Below, piece after piece: positions 44,298 to 52,471 of a stretch of 56,551 nucleotides of DNA (position 1 is its first letter; each line of letters opens with the position of its first letter). The notes under the pieces were generated by a model. That model was not told the origin of the DNA. It worked only from the letters and a program-made list of their open reading frames with translations, and made no database searches. The DNA is from Alphaproteobacteria bacterium UBA7314. GTDB lineage: Bacteria; Pseudomonadota; Alphaproteobacteria; MPNO01; UBA830. The DNA lies in contig DKQG01000058.1 in NCBI GenBank assembly GCA_002471575.1, forward strand, positions 1 through 56,551. The letters are read 5' to 3'. Position numbers and translations under genes: made by a program.

Positions 44298-45746
44298 TTA
44301 CTCGGGCTCGATATCAGTCGGAGTGACCAGCGAATCAGTGCGTAACACGATCATCTTGTCGATGGTCATGTCGTGCAGTGTGTACGGCACGCCACCAGTG
44401 CCGAGGCCTGATTGTCGTAGCCCGGCGAACGGCATCCAGTCGGCGCGAAACGCCGTGTGGTCATTGACCATTACCGCCGAAGCATCCAGACGGTCGCCGA
44501 TTTCTATGGCGCGTTCGACATCCCGTGTAAAGACGGCCGCCTGAAACGCGGTCGGCAGCGAATTCGCCCGATCCAGCGCATCTTCAAGCTTGAACCAGGG
44601 GTCGACGCAGACGACTGGGCCGAATACTTCCTCGGTCATCAGGCGGCAGCTCGCGGGCGCATTGAAAATCACCGTCGGCGCGTAGATCGTATCGGACAGT
44701 TTCTCGCCGCCGGTTAGCAGTTGACCGCCGCCATTGATGGCTTCGGTCACCCATTCGTGTACCCGATCGACTTCAGCCGGCCGGATCAGGGGGCCGACTT
44801 CTGTTTCGAGGTCCATCGGGTCTCCGATTTTCAGGCCGGCAGCTTTCATGGCGAGCTGGGTCGCAAAACGGGTGGCTATCCTAGTATGAGCGAAAATTCG
44901 CTGTACCGACACGCAGACTTGGCCGGCATGATAGAAGCAGCCTTTCAGGATCGCTTCCCGTACCTCGTAAACGTCCGAATCGCCGGTAACGATTACCGGT
45001 GCCGCGCCACCGTGTTCCAGCGCACACCGGGCACCAGGGGCGAGCTTCGACCGGAGCGACCAGCCCACCCTCGAAGATCCAATAAAGGTGAAGAACCCTA
45101 CCCGGGGGTCGGTCGCCAGCTTTTCCGAAAGCGCATTGTCCGAGGTTACGATCGCCCGTCCCCAGTCTTTCGGCAGTCCCGCTTCATACAGGATGTCGAC
45201 AAAGGTGAGGCACGAGAGCGGCGTGTCGGGTGCCGGTTTCACGATGAAGGGGCATCCCGCCGCAACCGCGGGTGAAACCTGGTGAACGATCAGGTTCAGC
45301 GGATGATTAAATGCGCTGACGGCAACGACGACCCCGATCGGTTCCCTGCGCGTAAAGGCCATGCGGTTATCCGTCGCCGGGGTCAGGCCCATCGGGATGG
45401 CCTTGCCAGCGTCCGTCCGCAGCGCGGCGGCAGCACCTTTGACCGTGTCGATCGCGCGGGCGATTTCGGCCCGCGTATCGGTCATCGGTTTGCCACCTTC
45501 GCGGACGGCGATCTTCGACAACTGGTCGAAACGTTCTTCCATAAGTGTCGCGGTACGTTCAAGTACGGCCAAACGCCTGTATTCCGGCAACCAGGCATCG
45601 CGATCCCGGAAAAGCGCGTGGGCCGATGCGAGTGCGGCTTCTACGTCCTCCGGTGTATTCTCTGGAACTGTATCGACCGGGGACAGGTCAAACGGATTAA
45701 AGACGGTGAGGGGTCTTCTGTCAGTATCGGAGCCGATGGAGGTCAT
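44298..45746 (-). CDS. NAD(P)-dependent aldehyde dehydrogenase family protein
   Basis: Oxidises an aldehyde to an acid or acyl product. It is 482 aa from ATG 45746 (MTSIGSDTDRRPLTVFNPFD). An extension to 45836 has low-complexity text and is not preferred. Key sites: FNHPLNLIVHQVSPAVAAGC with the Asn of the oxyanion hole region, the Glu in ALEHGGAAPVIV, and the catalytic Cys in FYHAGQVCVSVQRIF near residue 280. The C-terminal EEVFGPVVCV and LRQSGLGTGGVPYTLHDM are typical. It resembles the lactaldehyde/phosphonoacetaldehyde group. The substrate is uncertain. It is divergent from the HdrB-like gene. Confidence 0.92.
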   Translation of the reverse strand: MTSIGSDTDRRPLTVFNPFDLSPVDTVPENTPEDVEAALASAHALFRDRDAWLPEYRRLAVLERTATLMEERFDQLSKIAVREGGKPMTDTRAEIARAIDTVKGAAAALRTDAGKAIPMGLTPATDNRMAFTRREPIGVVVAVSAFNHPLNLIVHQVSPAVAAGCPFIVKPAPDTPLSCLTFVDILYEAGLPKDWGRAIVTSDNALSEKLATDPRVGFFTFIGSSRVGWSLRSKLAPGARCALEHGGAAPVIVTGDSDVYEVREAILKGCFYHAGQVCVSVQRIFAHTRIATRFATQLAMKAAGLKIGDPMDLETEVGPLIRPAEVDRVHEWVTEAINGGGQLLTGGEKLSDTIYAPTVIFNAPASCRLMTEEVFGPVVCVDPWFKLEDALDRANSLPTAFQAAVFTRDVERAIEIGDRLDASAVMVNDHTAFRADWMPFAGLRQSGLGTGGVPYTLHDMTIDKMIVLRTDSLVTPTDIEPE

Positions 45747-45904
45747 CTTGGTGTCGCATATGGGTTGGAGCGGGCGTTCGTAAAGCGGTGTCGCGGGCCG
45801 GGATGATCGCGCTTTCGTATGGTAGCGTACCGACAAGTATAGCGTTGGATGCCGGTTTGCGGAAAAATGTTACACTCCTTCAGACGGATTGCGGAGAAAA
45901 CTAG

Positions 45905-46867
45905 ATGTCGAACTTCGACTACAGTGCATATTTCGGTCCCATTCTGCCGCTGGCAGACGCAACGCGATCAGATGGCGAACGTTGCTGGGAAACCGGCGCG
46001 GAGAAGGACAAGGTCCGCCATGACTATGTTCTTTATCTCGGCTGCAATGTTCTCCGCACGGTGGCTCTGGCGGAAACCATCACTGCCATCTTGTCGGCGA
46101 TGGAATTTGATTTCGTTGCGCTTGGCGGACCGTCGACGTGCTGTGGCATCATCCATCACGCCAACGGCGATATCGAGACGTCGGAAAAACTAACCGCCCG
46201 GTCGCTGTCGAAATTCCAAGATTACGACCCCAAGGCGGTTCTTACCTATTGTCCTTCTTGCCACGCCCATATGGATTTTGCGTTATCGGAGACCGGCCTT
46301 GCATTCGATGTGCCTTATCTGCACGTCACCGAATTCATCGTCGACAATCTGAACCGTCTGAGTTTTCCCAACCGGGTCGAACGCCGGGTCATGTTTCATG
46401 GGCATGGCGACAACGACCAGGCGCGCCGGGACTCCGCGTTCGCCCGCGCAATTCTTGGCGCAATTCCCGGGTTGGAGGTGATCGATGCCACCGGCGCACC
46501 CGACTGGGGCCATGATTGCGGTAATCTGCAGATCAGTATCGTCGGACCGGAAAAACACGCCGGTCTGGTCACCGATCTTTTCGAGAACGCCCAACTGGAA
46601 AATGTGGACGCCGTCACCGCGCTGTATCATTCCTGCTATCGCAATCTGTGTCCGCAGGAAAAAATTCACGGAGTAGAGGTCGTGCACTACACCAGCTTGG
46701 TTGCAGAGGCAATGGGTCTGCCACCGCGCGTGGAGACTTACAAACGGCTTCACCAGGCAGCGGACCCGGAGGCCGCGTTTGAAGAATTCGCCACCGTCGC
46801 TAAGGGCCGGGGACTGGGTGAACAGCGTCTCAGGCAGACGCTGAATACGCATTTCGGCCCCAAGTAA
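45905..46867 (+). CDS. HdrB-like (CCG domain) iron-sulfur protein
   Basis: A 320-aa protein with two CCG-type cysteine sets, as in heterodisulfide reductase subunit B, GlpC and LutA. Set one is YLGCNVLRT ... GPSTCCGIIH ... YCPSCHAHMD and set two is GHDCGNLQIS ... LYHSCYRNLCPQE. These bind 4Fe-4S clusters and usually take part in electron transfer or thiol-disulfide chemistry with a flavoprotein. No HdrA, HdrC, LutBC or glycolate oxidase gene is near, so its partner is unknown. It is divergent from the ALDH gene by 158 bases. No signal peptide is seen. Confidence 0.85.
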   Translation: MSNFDYSAYFGPILPLADATRSDGERCWETGAEKDKVRHDYVLYLGCNVLRTVALAETITAILSAMEFDFVALGGPSTCCGIIHHANGDIETSEKLTARSLSKFQDYDPKAVLTYCPSCHAHMDFALSETGLAFDVPYLHVTEFIVDNLNRLSFPNRVERRVMFHGHGDNDQARRDSAFARAILGAIPGLEVIDATGAPDWGHDCGNLQISIVGPEKHAGLVTDLFENAQLENVDAVTALYHSCYRNLCPQEKIHGVEVVHYTSLVAEAMGLPPRVETYKRLHQAADPEAAFEEFATVAKGRGLGEQRLRQTLNTHFGPK

Positions 46868-46882
46868 CACGGGTAAAGGGCC

Positions 46883-46917
46883 AAATAAAACGCCGCCCCG
46901 ATTGATGCAGGGCGACG
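46883..46917 (-). terminator. Rho-independent terminator for the minus-strand DUF1330 gene
   Basis: On the minus strand, CGTCGCCC pairs with GGGCGGCG (one T-G pair) and is followed by TTTTATTT (46883-46890). It lies just after the DUF1330 stop. On the plus strand there is no T-tract, so it seems to be strand-specific, though it may also end HdrB-like transcripts weakly. Confidence 0.65.
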
Positions 46918-46951
46918 TGTTCAGTACTTGGCCGGTTGCTGGGGCGGGACG

Positions 46952-47263
46952 TCAGGCGGCGATCCCCTCAACCACGATAAACTTGGTTTTGGCGATCGAC
47001 GCCCGGATTTTCTGCGTGGCCTGATATTCCGGGCGGCGGTAGCAGGCGACGGCCGTCTCGTAATTTCTGTACTCGACCATCAAGTTGCGGACGCCAGCCT
47101 TGCCCTTCATGGACTTGTATGTGCTGCGGCGGATAGAAGCACTGGAGATCGGCACGCTGGCCCATTTGTTCGAAACCTCGATCAAGTGCCCCGTTTCGTC
47201 GACAAATGAAACTGATACTGCTGGCGAAACGGCTGCCGGAAAGGGAAGCGCGCGGGTTTCCAC
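46952..47263 (-). CDS. DUF1330-like protein, N-terminal half abnormal
   Basis: The C-terminal half is a clear DUF1330 domain: KGKAGVRNLMVEYRNYETAV, ACYRRPEYQATQKIRA and KFIVVEGIAA. DUF1330 proteins are small dimeric a+b barrels of unknown function. A normal member would start with a strand like AYWIxxVxVTD and contain an RGG stretch. Neither is present in frame. The first ~45 residues (from GTG 47263) read as unrelated, serine-rich text, and a short RGG-like stretch may be visible only in another frame. It is thus either a frameshifted relic or a gene with a replaced N-terminus. It has its own terminator and is divergent from the HtrA-like gene. Confidence 0.6.
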   Translation of the reverse strand: METRALPFPAAVSPAVSVSFVDETGHLIEVSNKWASVPISSASIRRSTYKSMKGKAGVRNLMVEYRNYETAVACYRRPEYQATQKIRASIAKTKFIVVEGIAA

Positions 47264-47316
47264 ATTGCCCGAAATTCCTCTAAGCTACCGCTCAGCTTCA
47301 GGAGTTTTAGTTTTTC

Positions 47317-48339
47317 ATGACCGGCGTCGAACGCGCAAACGGCCATAAACCGGCCGGTATTTCCCCGCTTCACCATCCTGCGCTGGCAGATGCGCCGCGC
47401 CCGGATCCGGCGAAGCTAGCCTATGATCTGAACGAGGCGCTGTCTGCCGTCGTTCCATTACAGGCACGTGCACCGGAAGATGCATTTTCCGCATCGTATC
47501 TTGGAACGGAACGGGAGGGCAACGCCGTCCTGATATCCGAAGACGGGTTGCTGTTGACAATTGGGTATTTGGTCAACGAATGCGATCTTATCACGGTCGG
47601 AACCCGCATCGGGGGCGTCGCCGAGGCGCATATTGTCGCGTATGACTACGAGACCGGCTTCGGCCTGCTTCGGACCTATGATGATCTCGGTGTGAAGCCG
47701 ATGGAGCTTGGCCATTCAGCTGCCGTTCGCGAGGGCGACACGCTCACCGTCGGCGCCCATGGCGGCGCGGCCCAGGCGCTTGCCGCCAAGGTATCGTCAG
47801 TACGCGAATTCGCCGGCTATTGGGAATACCTGATTTCGGGCGCGATCTTCACCGAGCCGCCGCATCCCATATGGTCCGGTGCGGCGCTGATCGATCCGGA
47901 GGGCAAGCTGGTCGGGATCGGCTCGCTCTTCGTCCAAGATGCCGAGGAGGAAAATGCTGACACTCAGCCCGGTAACATGTTCGTGCCGGTCGATCTGCTG
48001 AAACCGATCTTTGAGTCGCTAATCGAAAAAGGCCGCACCGAACACCCGCCGCGCCCGTGGCTCGGTATCTACACGGTCGAAACCATGGCACATCTTTTGA
48101 TCACGTCTGTGTCGGAACGCGGCCCCGCCGTGGATGCCGGGGTCGAACCCGGCGACGTGCTGCTGGCGGTTAACGGGCAGGAGGTCAAATCCTTGGCTGG
48201 TCTCTACCGGGAGCTCTGGGGCTCCGGCGAAGCGGGCGTACCCGTCGATCTGGCGTTGCTGCGCGATCAGAAGATGATCGAGGTATCTGTCATGACGGTC
48301 GATCGTGCCCGGATCATGCGCCGCCCGGCAAGCCACTGA
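47317..48339 (+). CDS. HtrA-like PDZ protein with degenerate catalytic site
   Basis: A 340-aa trypsin-fold plus PDZ protein without a signal peptide. The fold follows DegP closely: EGNAVLISEDGLLLTIGYLV, then AYDYETGFGLLR, VGAHGG, PIWSGAALIDPEGKLVGIGS and a C-terminal PDZ (GVEPGDVLLAVNGQEVKSL). The catalytic His of the usual TNAHVV is Tyr84 in TIGYLV. The Asp region keeps an acidic residue (YDYETG). The Ser region is WSGAAL (Ser187) and lacks the GNSGG oxyanion loop. It is therefore probably an inactive protease used as a scaffold or sensor (inference). It lies alone, upstream of the HAD gene by 152 bases. Confidence 0.85.
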   Translation: MTGVERANGHKPAGISPLHHPALADAPRPDPAKLAYDLNEALSAVVPLQARAPEDAFSASYLGTEREGNAVLISEDGLLLTIGYLVNECDLITVGTRIGGVAEAHIVAYDYETGFGLLRTYDDLGVKPMELGHSAAVREGDTLTVGAHGGAAQALAAKVSSVREFAGYWEYLISGAIFTEPPHPIWSGAALIDPEGKLVGIGSLFVQDAEEENADTQPGNMFVPVDLLKPIFESLIEKGRTEHPPRPWLGIYTVETMAHLLITSVSERGPAVDAGVEPGDVLLAVNGQEVKSLAGLYRELWGSGEAGVPVDLALLRDQKMIEVSVMTVDRARIMRRPASH

Positions 48340-48491
48340 CCCGGAAACGTATGAAATCCGGGTGTGTGACACATATTTCCGGTCGATTTCGTGGACAAGG
48401 TTAATGCATGTTAGCCATAAGCGCCAACACTACAGGAGACAGCGAAAATATCTGGCTTTACCGCCCCCATTTGAACGTATAGAGCGCTGGC

Positions 48492-49367
48492 ATGACGGAA
48501 AATTCTGAGATTCCTCTCCATGATGGGATGGCCGCGGTCGCCGACCGATACGATGCGTTCATTCTCGACGTCTGGGGGGTGCTGCATGACGGCGTGACGT
48601 TGTATCCCGGGGCTGTCGACACGCTGGAGCGGCTGACCGCTGCGGGTAAACCATTCGTCATGCTGACCAACGCACCGAGGCGCAGTAGCGCCGTGGCCGA
48701 GGCCATGATAGCGATGGGCATGCCCGAACAATATTGCCAGAAGATTCTGTCGTCGGGCGAAGCCACGTTCCTCGATCTCCGGGAGCGTTCTGACCCGTTT
48801 TACGCATCGGTTGGCGACCGGTTCCTTCATATTGGCCCTGAACGCGACCGAAACCTGTTCGATGGGCTGGACTGGGATGAGGTCCCACAGGTCGGCGATT
48901 GCGATCTGATTGTCAACACAGGGCCATGGGAAGACGGGGAGACCGTTGCCGACTACGAAGATCTGCTGCAGCAGGGGGCTGCGATGGCGTTGCCCATGAT
49001 CTGCGCCAATCCTGATCTCGTAGTCATACGTGGCGGACGCGAGATAATCTGCGCTGGATCGCTAGCGCTGCGGTACGAGGAAATCGGCGGTTCGGTCCGT
49101 TGGTTCGGTAAGCCAAAGGCCGAAATCTACGAATACTGTTTCCGGGAACTAGCGGATTTCGATAAACCCCGGATCGCGGCGGTTGGGGATTCGTTTCGCA
49201 CCGATCTTGCAGGGGCGGCCAATGCCGGCGTTGCGCCGATCTTCGTCGCGGCCGGCATCCATGCCGGTGAACTTGGCGGCTGGCCGCCTGATCGGCTCGC
49301 ATTGGACGGATTGGCGGCAAAATGGAGCGCCCGGCCGGCTGCAGCGATTCCCGCCTTCGTCTGGTGA
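48492..49367 (+). CDS. HAD-superfamily class IIA hydrolase (TIGR01459 type)
   Basis: A 291-aa phosphatase-like protein related to NagD and p-nitrophenyl phosphatase. Motif I is FILDVWGVLHDG (residues 23-34), with DVW replacing the DxD of NagD (so the second Asp is Trp, as in this subfamily). Motif II is MLTNAPRRSS. Then come the class II cap with GPWEDGETVADYEDL, the motif III Lys in WFGKPKAEIYEYC, and motif IV in IAAVGDSFRTDLAGAANAG. The substrate is unknown. The start is at ATG 48492. Confidence 0.9.
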   Translation: MTENSEIPLHDGMAAVADRYDAFILDVWGVLHDGVTLYPGAVDTLERLTAAGKPFVMLTNAPRRSSAVAEAMIAMGMPEQYCQKILSSGEATFLDLRERSDPFYASVGDRFLHIGPERDRNLFDGLDWDEVPQVGDCDLIVNTGPWEDGETVADYEDLLQQGAAMALPMICANPDLVVIRGGREIICAGSLALRYEEIGGSVRWFGKPKAEIYEYCFRELADFDKPRIAAVGDSFRTDLAGAANAGVAPIFVAAGIHAGELGGWPPDRLALDGLAAKWSARPAAAIPAFVW

Positions 49368-49449
49368 TTTCGGGTTACGAGCGGCAATATGTATTTTGAT
49401 GCCGGAGTAGTTGTCACGAATCAACATGTCTTGGAGTCGTTACCCGGTA

Positions 49450-49973
49450 AATCTGTCCGGAAAAGCGAATCCATGAGACACCTTTTCCGGCGTTTGCGGA
49501 AATCTTTTTCGCGCCGCCCGCCGGAGTTGCCATTATTCTGATAGCCGTTTGGTTTCTCGACTGTGTCTGGTACGTCCCTACCAGCATCGGGTGGAACGAG
49601 CTGTGGACTCTCCTGCTGCATGAGTGAGGTGGCTTTTCGCGGGCGTATTTGCGCCTCCCGCCTTTGTTGGGTTGCTGGTCGCGTATGTTCGCCATAGTGC
49701 CGTCTTCAACGAGACCGCCTGCTATATAAAGTAGGGTAGTCGCACCTGATCTATTCGGCGGATGAATTCTCGGGTCGGTTAGAAGCTATCGGTGAGGCTC
49801 TCGCCTCTGAGGCGGCGGTACTGTTGGCGGTCACCGACCAGGCCGCAGAACAGAGGCTGCTGCTGCCCGACGTTCTGGAAGAACAGACCACCCGGGTTGG
49901 AAAGGCGTCGGATGCTGCCGGCGTGCAGGCCGGCCGGTCCTCCCGTGGAAAGGCGATAATTCTGTTCAATTAG
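49450..49973 (+). pseudogene. Probable decayed membrane/coiled-coil protein gene
   Basis: The ~630-base gap between the HAD and MFS genes contains three open plus-strand pieces that join by theme. Piece one (to TGA 49625-49627) has APPAGVAIILIAVWFLDCVW and ends NELWTLLLHE. Piece two, one frame over (49630 to TAG 49732-49734), reads WLFAGVFAPPAFVGLLVAYV. Piece three (49740-49973) is 77 codons, helical and Ala/Glu/Leu-rich: ADEFSGRLEAIGEALASEAA, LLAVTDQAAEQRLLLPDVLEE. One or two membrane helices followed by a coiled coil is a layout of some Rhodospirillales hypothetical proteins with a HEWGxxxAG...APxAxxWLV pattern. Family assignment is tentative. At least one frameshift and one stop are needed. 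Confidence 0.45.
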
Positions 49974-49998
49974 CTTCCCTCAAGTCGAGGAGCCGTCT

Positions 49999-51219
49999 AT
50001 GACGGCGTCTCAAAGGATCAGGATCGCCAAAACCGTGTACGCACTGATATTCACCGTCTTCGTCGACACCGTAGGCTTCGGCATTGTGCTGCCGCTGCTG
50101 CCGCTTTATGCCCAGAAATTTGGTGCGTCGCCGGAATTGGTGACCCTCGTCGCGGTTAGTTTCACGCTGGGGCAGGCGCTATTCGGCCCGTTCTGGGGAT
50201 GGCTGAGCGATCGGATAGGCCGTAAACCAGTGTTGTTGATCACCATCACCGGCACTTTGTGCGCTTATGTCTTGCTCGCCTTTTCAACCTCTCTGACGAT
50301 GCTTTTCGTCGTACGGTTTCTGGGTGGGGCGATGGCGGCGAATATGAGCGTTGCGCATGCGCTGGTTGCCGATATCACTCGCGCCGAGGATCGCACTCGC
50401 AATATCGCGCGCCTCAGCGGCGCCGCCGGGCTGGGTTTTGTTGCAGGCCCCGCGATAGGCGGATTGCTTGCAGGCGTGGATCTAGGCGGATCCGCGTTCT
50501 TGCTGCCATATCTGACGGCGGCCCTGTTTTCGGCCGTCGCACTGGTGCTCGCGGTGATTCTGATCCGCGAAACCGTCTCGCCGGAGCAGAAAAACCAGGC
50601 GCGTGTTGCCCGCGGCTTCGGTGCTTGGAAAGTCGCGCTGGCGCATAGTCAGACGCGCCTGTTGCTGTTTCTGATGTTTGCGCCGCCCTTCGTCTTTGCT
50701 GGTATCGAGGTCATAATCGTGTTGTGGTCCGAGAGGGCCTGGGGGTGGGGTCCGCAGCAAAATGGCTACTTTTATGCTTGGATGGGCGCCTGCCATGTCG
50801 CCCTGCAATGGATTGTGATCGGTCCGATAGCCAGGTGGATCGGTGAACGGGCGCTGATTACACTGGGCGCTGCGTCGCTGGGAGCGGGCGTTCTGTTGAT
50901 GCCGCTTGCCTCCCATCCTGTCGTTCTCTACGCCGCGGCATTTCTCATGATACTCGGTACATCCGGTTGCACTGCATCGCTCAGCAGCCTGTTGGCGCAA
51001 TACGCTGATCCCGCCAGCCGCGGGGGTGTTCTGGGTCTGGGGCAGGCGTTTGCCGGTTCCGGCCGGATTGCTGGGCCGGCGCTGGCGGGTGTCGTTTTCG
51101 CGTCGATCGGTATCGACTGGCCATTTTTCTTCGGCGCGGCTGCGATGATCCTGATGGTTTTCGGCAGTCGGTTTATCGTGGTTCGCCGGGCCTCCGAGAT
51201 AGGTGCTCAGAATCCTTGA
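49999..51219 (+). CDS. MFS transporter, TetA/Bcr-like drug:H+ antiporter family
   Basis: A 406-aa inner-membrane exporter with about 12 helices. The signature after helix 2 is GWLSDRIGRKPVLLI (residues ~71-85), the MFS loop GxxxDRxGRR. Helix 1 is preceded by a short basic tail and contains VFVDTVGFGIVLPLLPLY, a TetA/DHA1 12-TM hallmark. A second motif, GLGFVAGPAIGGLLAG, is the antiporter motif C. The substrate cannot be deduced. Relatives of tetracycline exporters are common in environmental bacteria and do not prove resistance. No tetR-like gene is adjacent. It precedes rpmB by 92 bases. Confidence 0.93.
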   Translation: MTASQRIRIAKTVYALIFTVFVDTVGFGIVLPLLPLYAQKFGASPELVTLVAVSFTLGQALFGPFWGWLSDRIGRKPVLLITITGTLCAYVLLAFSTSLTMLFVVRFLGGAMAANMSVAHALVADITRAEDRTRNIARLSGAAGLGFVAGPAIGGLLAGVDLGGSAFLLPYLTAALFSAVALVLAVILIRETVSPEQKNQARVARGFGAWKVALAHSQTRLLLFLMFAPPFVFAGIEVIIVLWSERAWGWGPQQNGYFYAWMGACHVALQWIVIGPIARWIGERALITLGAASLGAGVLLMPLASHPVVLYAAAFLMILGTSGCTASLSSLLAQYADPASRGGVLGLGQAFAGSGRIAGPALAGVVFASIGIDWPFFFGAAAMILMVFGSRFIVVRRASEIGAQNP

Positions 51220-51311
51220 CGCCGGGCCCGCAGACGACTAAAACTTCGCGCCTTCCGGGGCCCCAAACGGCCCATTTTAGGTGTTTAGCTAAGAATCTCG
51301 GGAATCAGACC

Positions 51312-51602
51312 ATGTCCAGACGATGCGCCATGACCGGTAAGGGTGTACAGGCCGGCAACAATGTCAGCCATGCCCACAACAAGACCCGCCGTCGGTTCCT
51401 GCCCAATCTTCAGGATACTTCGCTGCTGTCGGATGCTCTTGGCAAGACGGTGAAACTTCGCCTGTCGGCGCGGGCGATCCGTACCATCGAACACAAGGGC
51501 GGGCTCGATGCCTACCTGCTCGGCACCGCAGATTCCAAGCTGCCTGAAGAAGCCCTGACGCTTAAACGCAAGGTCAAGAAGGCGATGGCAGCAGCTGGCT
51601 GA
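51312..51602 (+). CDS. rpmB: 50S ribosomal protein L28
   Basis: The 96-aa ribosomal protein L28. It starts MSRRCAMTGKGVQAGNNVSH and includes NKTRRRFLPNLQDTSLLSDA, the usual L28 wording. Alphaproteobacterial L28 is longer than that of E. coli, and this fits. I chose ATG 51312, which matches the family start. An in-frame extension to 51216 overlaps the MFS gene end. A strong terminator follows. In several alphaproteobacteria rpmB lies near cobS-cobT, as it does here. Confidence 0.97.
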   Translation: MSRRCAMTGKGVQAGNNVSHAHNKTRRRFLPNLQDTSLLSDALGKTVKLRLSARAIRTIEHKGGLDAYLLGTADSKLPEEALTLKRKVKKAMAAAG

Positions 51603-51623
51603 TATCACTGATTTTCATGAAAT

Positions 51624-51654
51624 AAAAAGGTCCGTGGTTTCGCGGGCCTTTTTT
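51624..51654 (+). terminator. Rho-independent terminator after rpmB
   Basis: Stem GGTCCG (51629-51634)/CGGGCC (51643-51648) with one U-G pair, extended by A5/T5, loop TGGTTTCG, then T6. The A-tract on the other side also lets it act on the minus strand for the converging nitroreductase gene. Confidence 0.85.
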
Positions 51655-51677
51655 CGTTTCAACGTCTGTCGAGCGAT

Positions 51678-52331
51678 CTAAATCACGGTGCAGACTTCGT
51701 CGAAGTCGTACCGGTACAGGCGGGGACCCTTGATTCCCTCCAGATCTCCATAGCCGATATTGCACAGGAAATTGGATTTCCAGTTCTTCCCCGAGAGGAA
51801 CGTTTGGTCGGCTAAATCTGTATTAAAGCCACCCATCGCGCCGGCATCGAGCCCAACCGCCCGGATGGCCATGATCAGGTAAGCTCCCTGCAGGGTGGAT
51901 TGCTGAAAGGCGAATTTTTCCGCGACAGCCGCGTCATTGCGAAACCTGTCGGCCATTTCCGGCCGGACTGGATAATTCTGCGCGAAATCCTCATGGAAAT
52001 CGTTGTCGTAGGCGAGCAGCGCGGTCACCGGCGCGGCCATGGTTTTGTCGACGTTCGACGGCGCAAGGCAGGGTTTCAGCCTCTCCTTGGCTTTCTCGGA
52101 ACGGATGAAGATCAGACGCGCCGGTTGCGTGTTGGAGCTGGTCGAACCGTATTTCATCATGTCCCATATTTCACGAAGTTGGTCTTCGGAAACGTCCTTG
52201 TTCTGCCACCAGTTGTGATTGCGGGCCTCGCTAAAAAGGAGGGCGATAGAGTTTTCATCAAGATGCTGAATGCGGTCGCGATAATCGGTAATTCGCTCGC
52301 GGGCGTCTTCGAGGGCTTGATCTTCGGACAT
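51678..52331 (-). CDS. Nitroreductase family, RutE-like (malonic semialdehyde reductase type)
   Basis: An FMN-dependent NAD(P)H oxidoreductase (217 aa). It resembles RutE of E. coli: LLFSEARNHNWWQN near residue 31, REIWDMMKYGSTSSNTQPAR, RLIFIRSEKAKERLKP, NVDKTMAAPVTALLAYD, GLDAGAMGGF and a C-terminal GYGDLEGIKGPRLYR. RutE reduces malonic semialdehyde to 3-hydroxypropionate in pyrimidine breakdown. General nitroreductase activity cannot be excluded. It is a single gene, but the URC operon at 20.6-23.8 kb would also produce malonic semialdehyde or a related product, so the two may cooperate (inference). An N-terminal ~25-residue extension is acidic and family-atypical. Confidence 0.88.
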   Translation of the reverse strand: MSEDQALEDARERITDYRDRIQHLDENSIALLFSEARNHNWWQNKDVSEDQLREIWDMMKYGSTSSNTQPARLIFIRSEKAKERLKPCLAPSNVDKTMAAPVTALLAYDNDFHEDFAQNYPVRPEMADRFRNDAAVAEKFAFQQSTLQGAYLIMAIRAVGLDAGAMGGFNTDLADQTFLSGKNWKSNFLCNIGYGDLEGIKGPRLYRYDFDEVCTVI

Positions 52332-52471
52332 TGGTTAATTTCCTGTTTTGTTCGTTTGCGGCCAAATTGTGACGGCAACATACTGTCCCGTATTGGGATT
52401 TGCACGTACCTCAGACTCGTGAGAAAATGAATTTGATTAGAAAACTAATCTCTCTAACAAAGGACAGGGAC

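Noticed and set aside
49999..51219. Calling the MFS gene a tetracycline resistance determinant.
   Set aside because: The TetA-like loop and antiporter motif are shared by many DHA1 exporters. There is no divergent tetR or mobile context.
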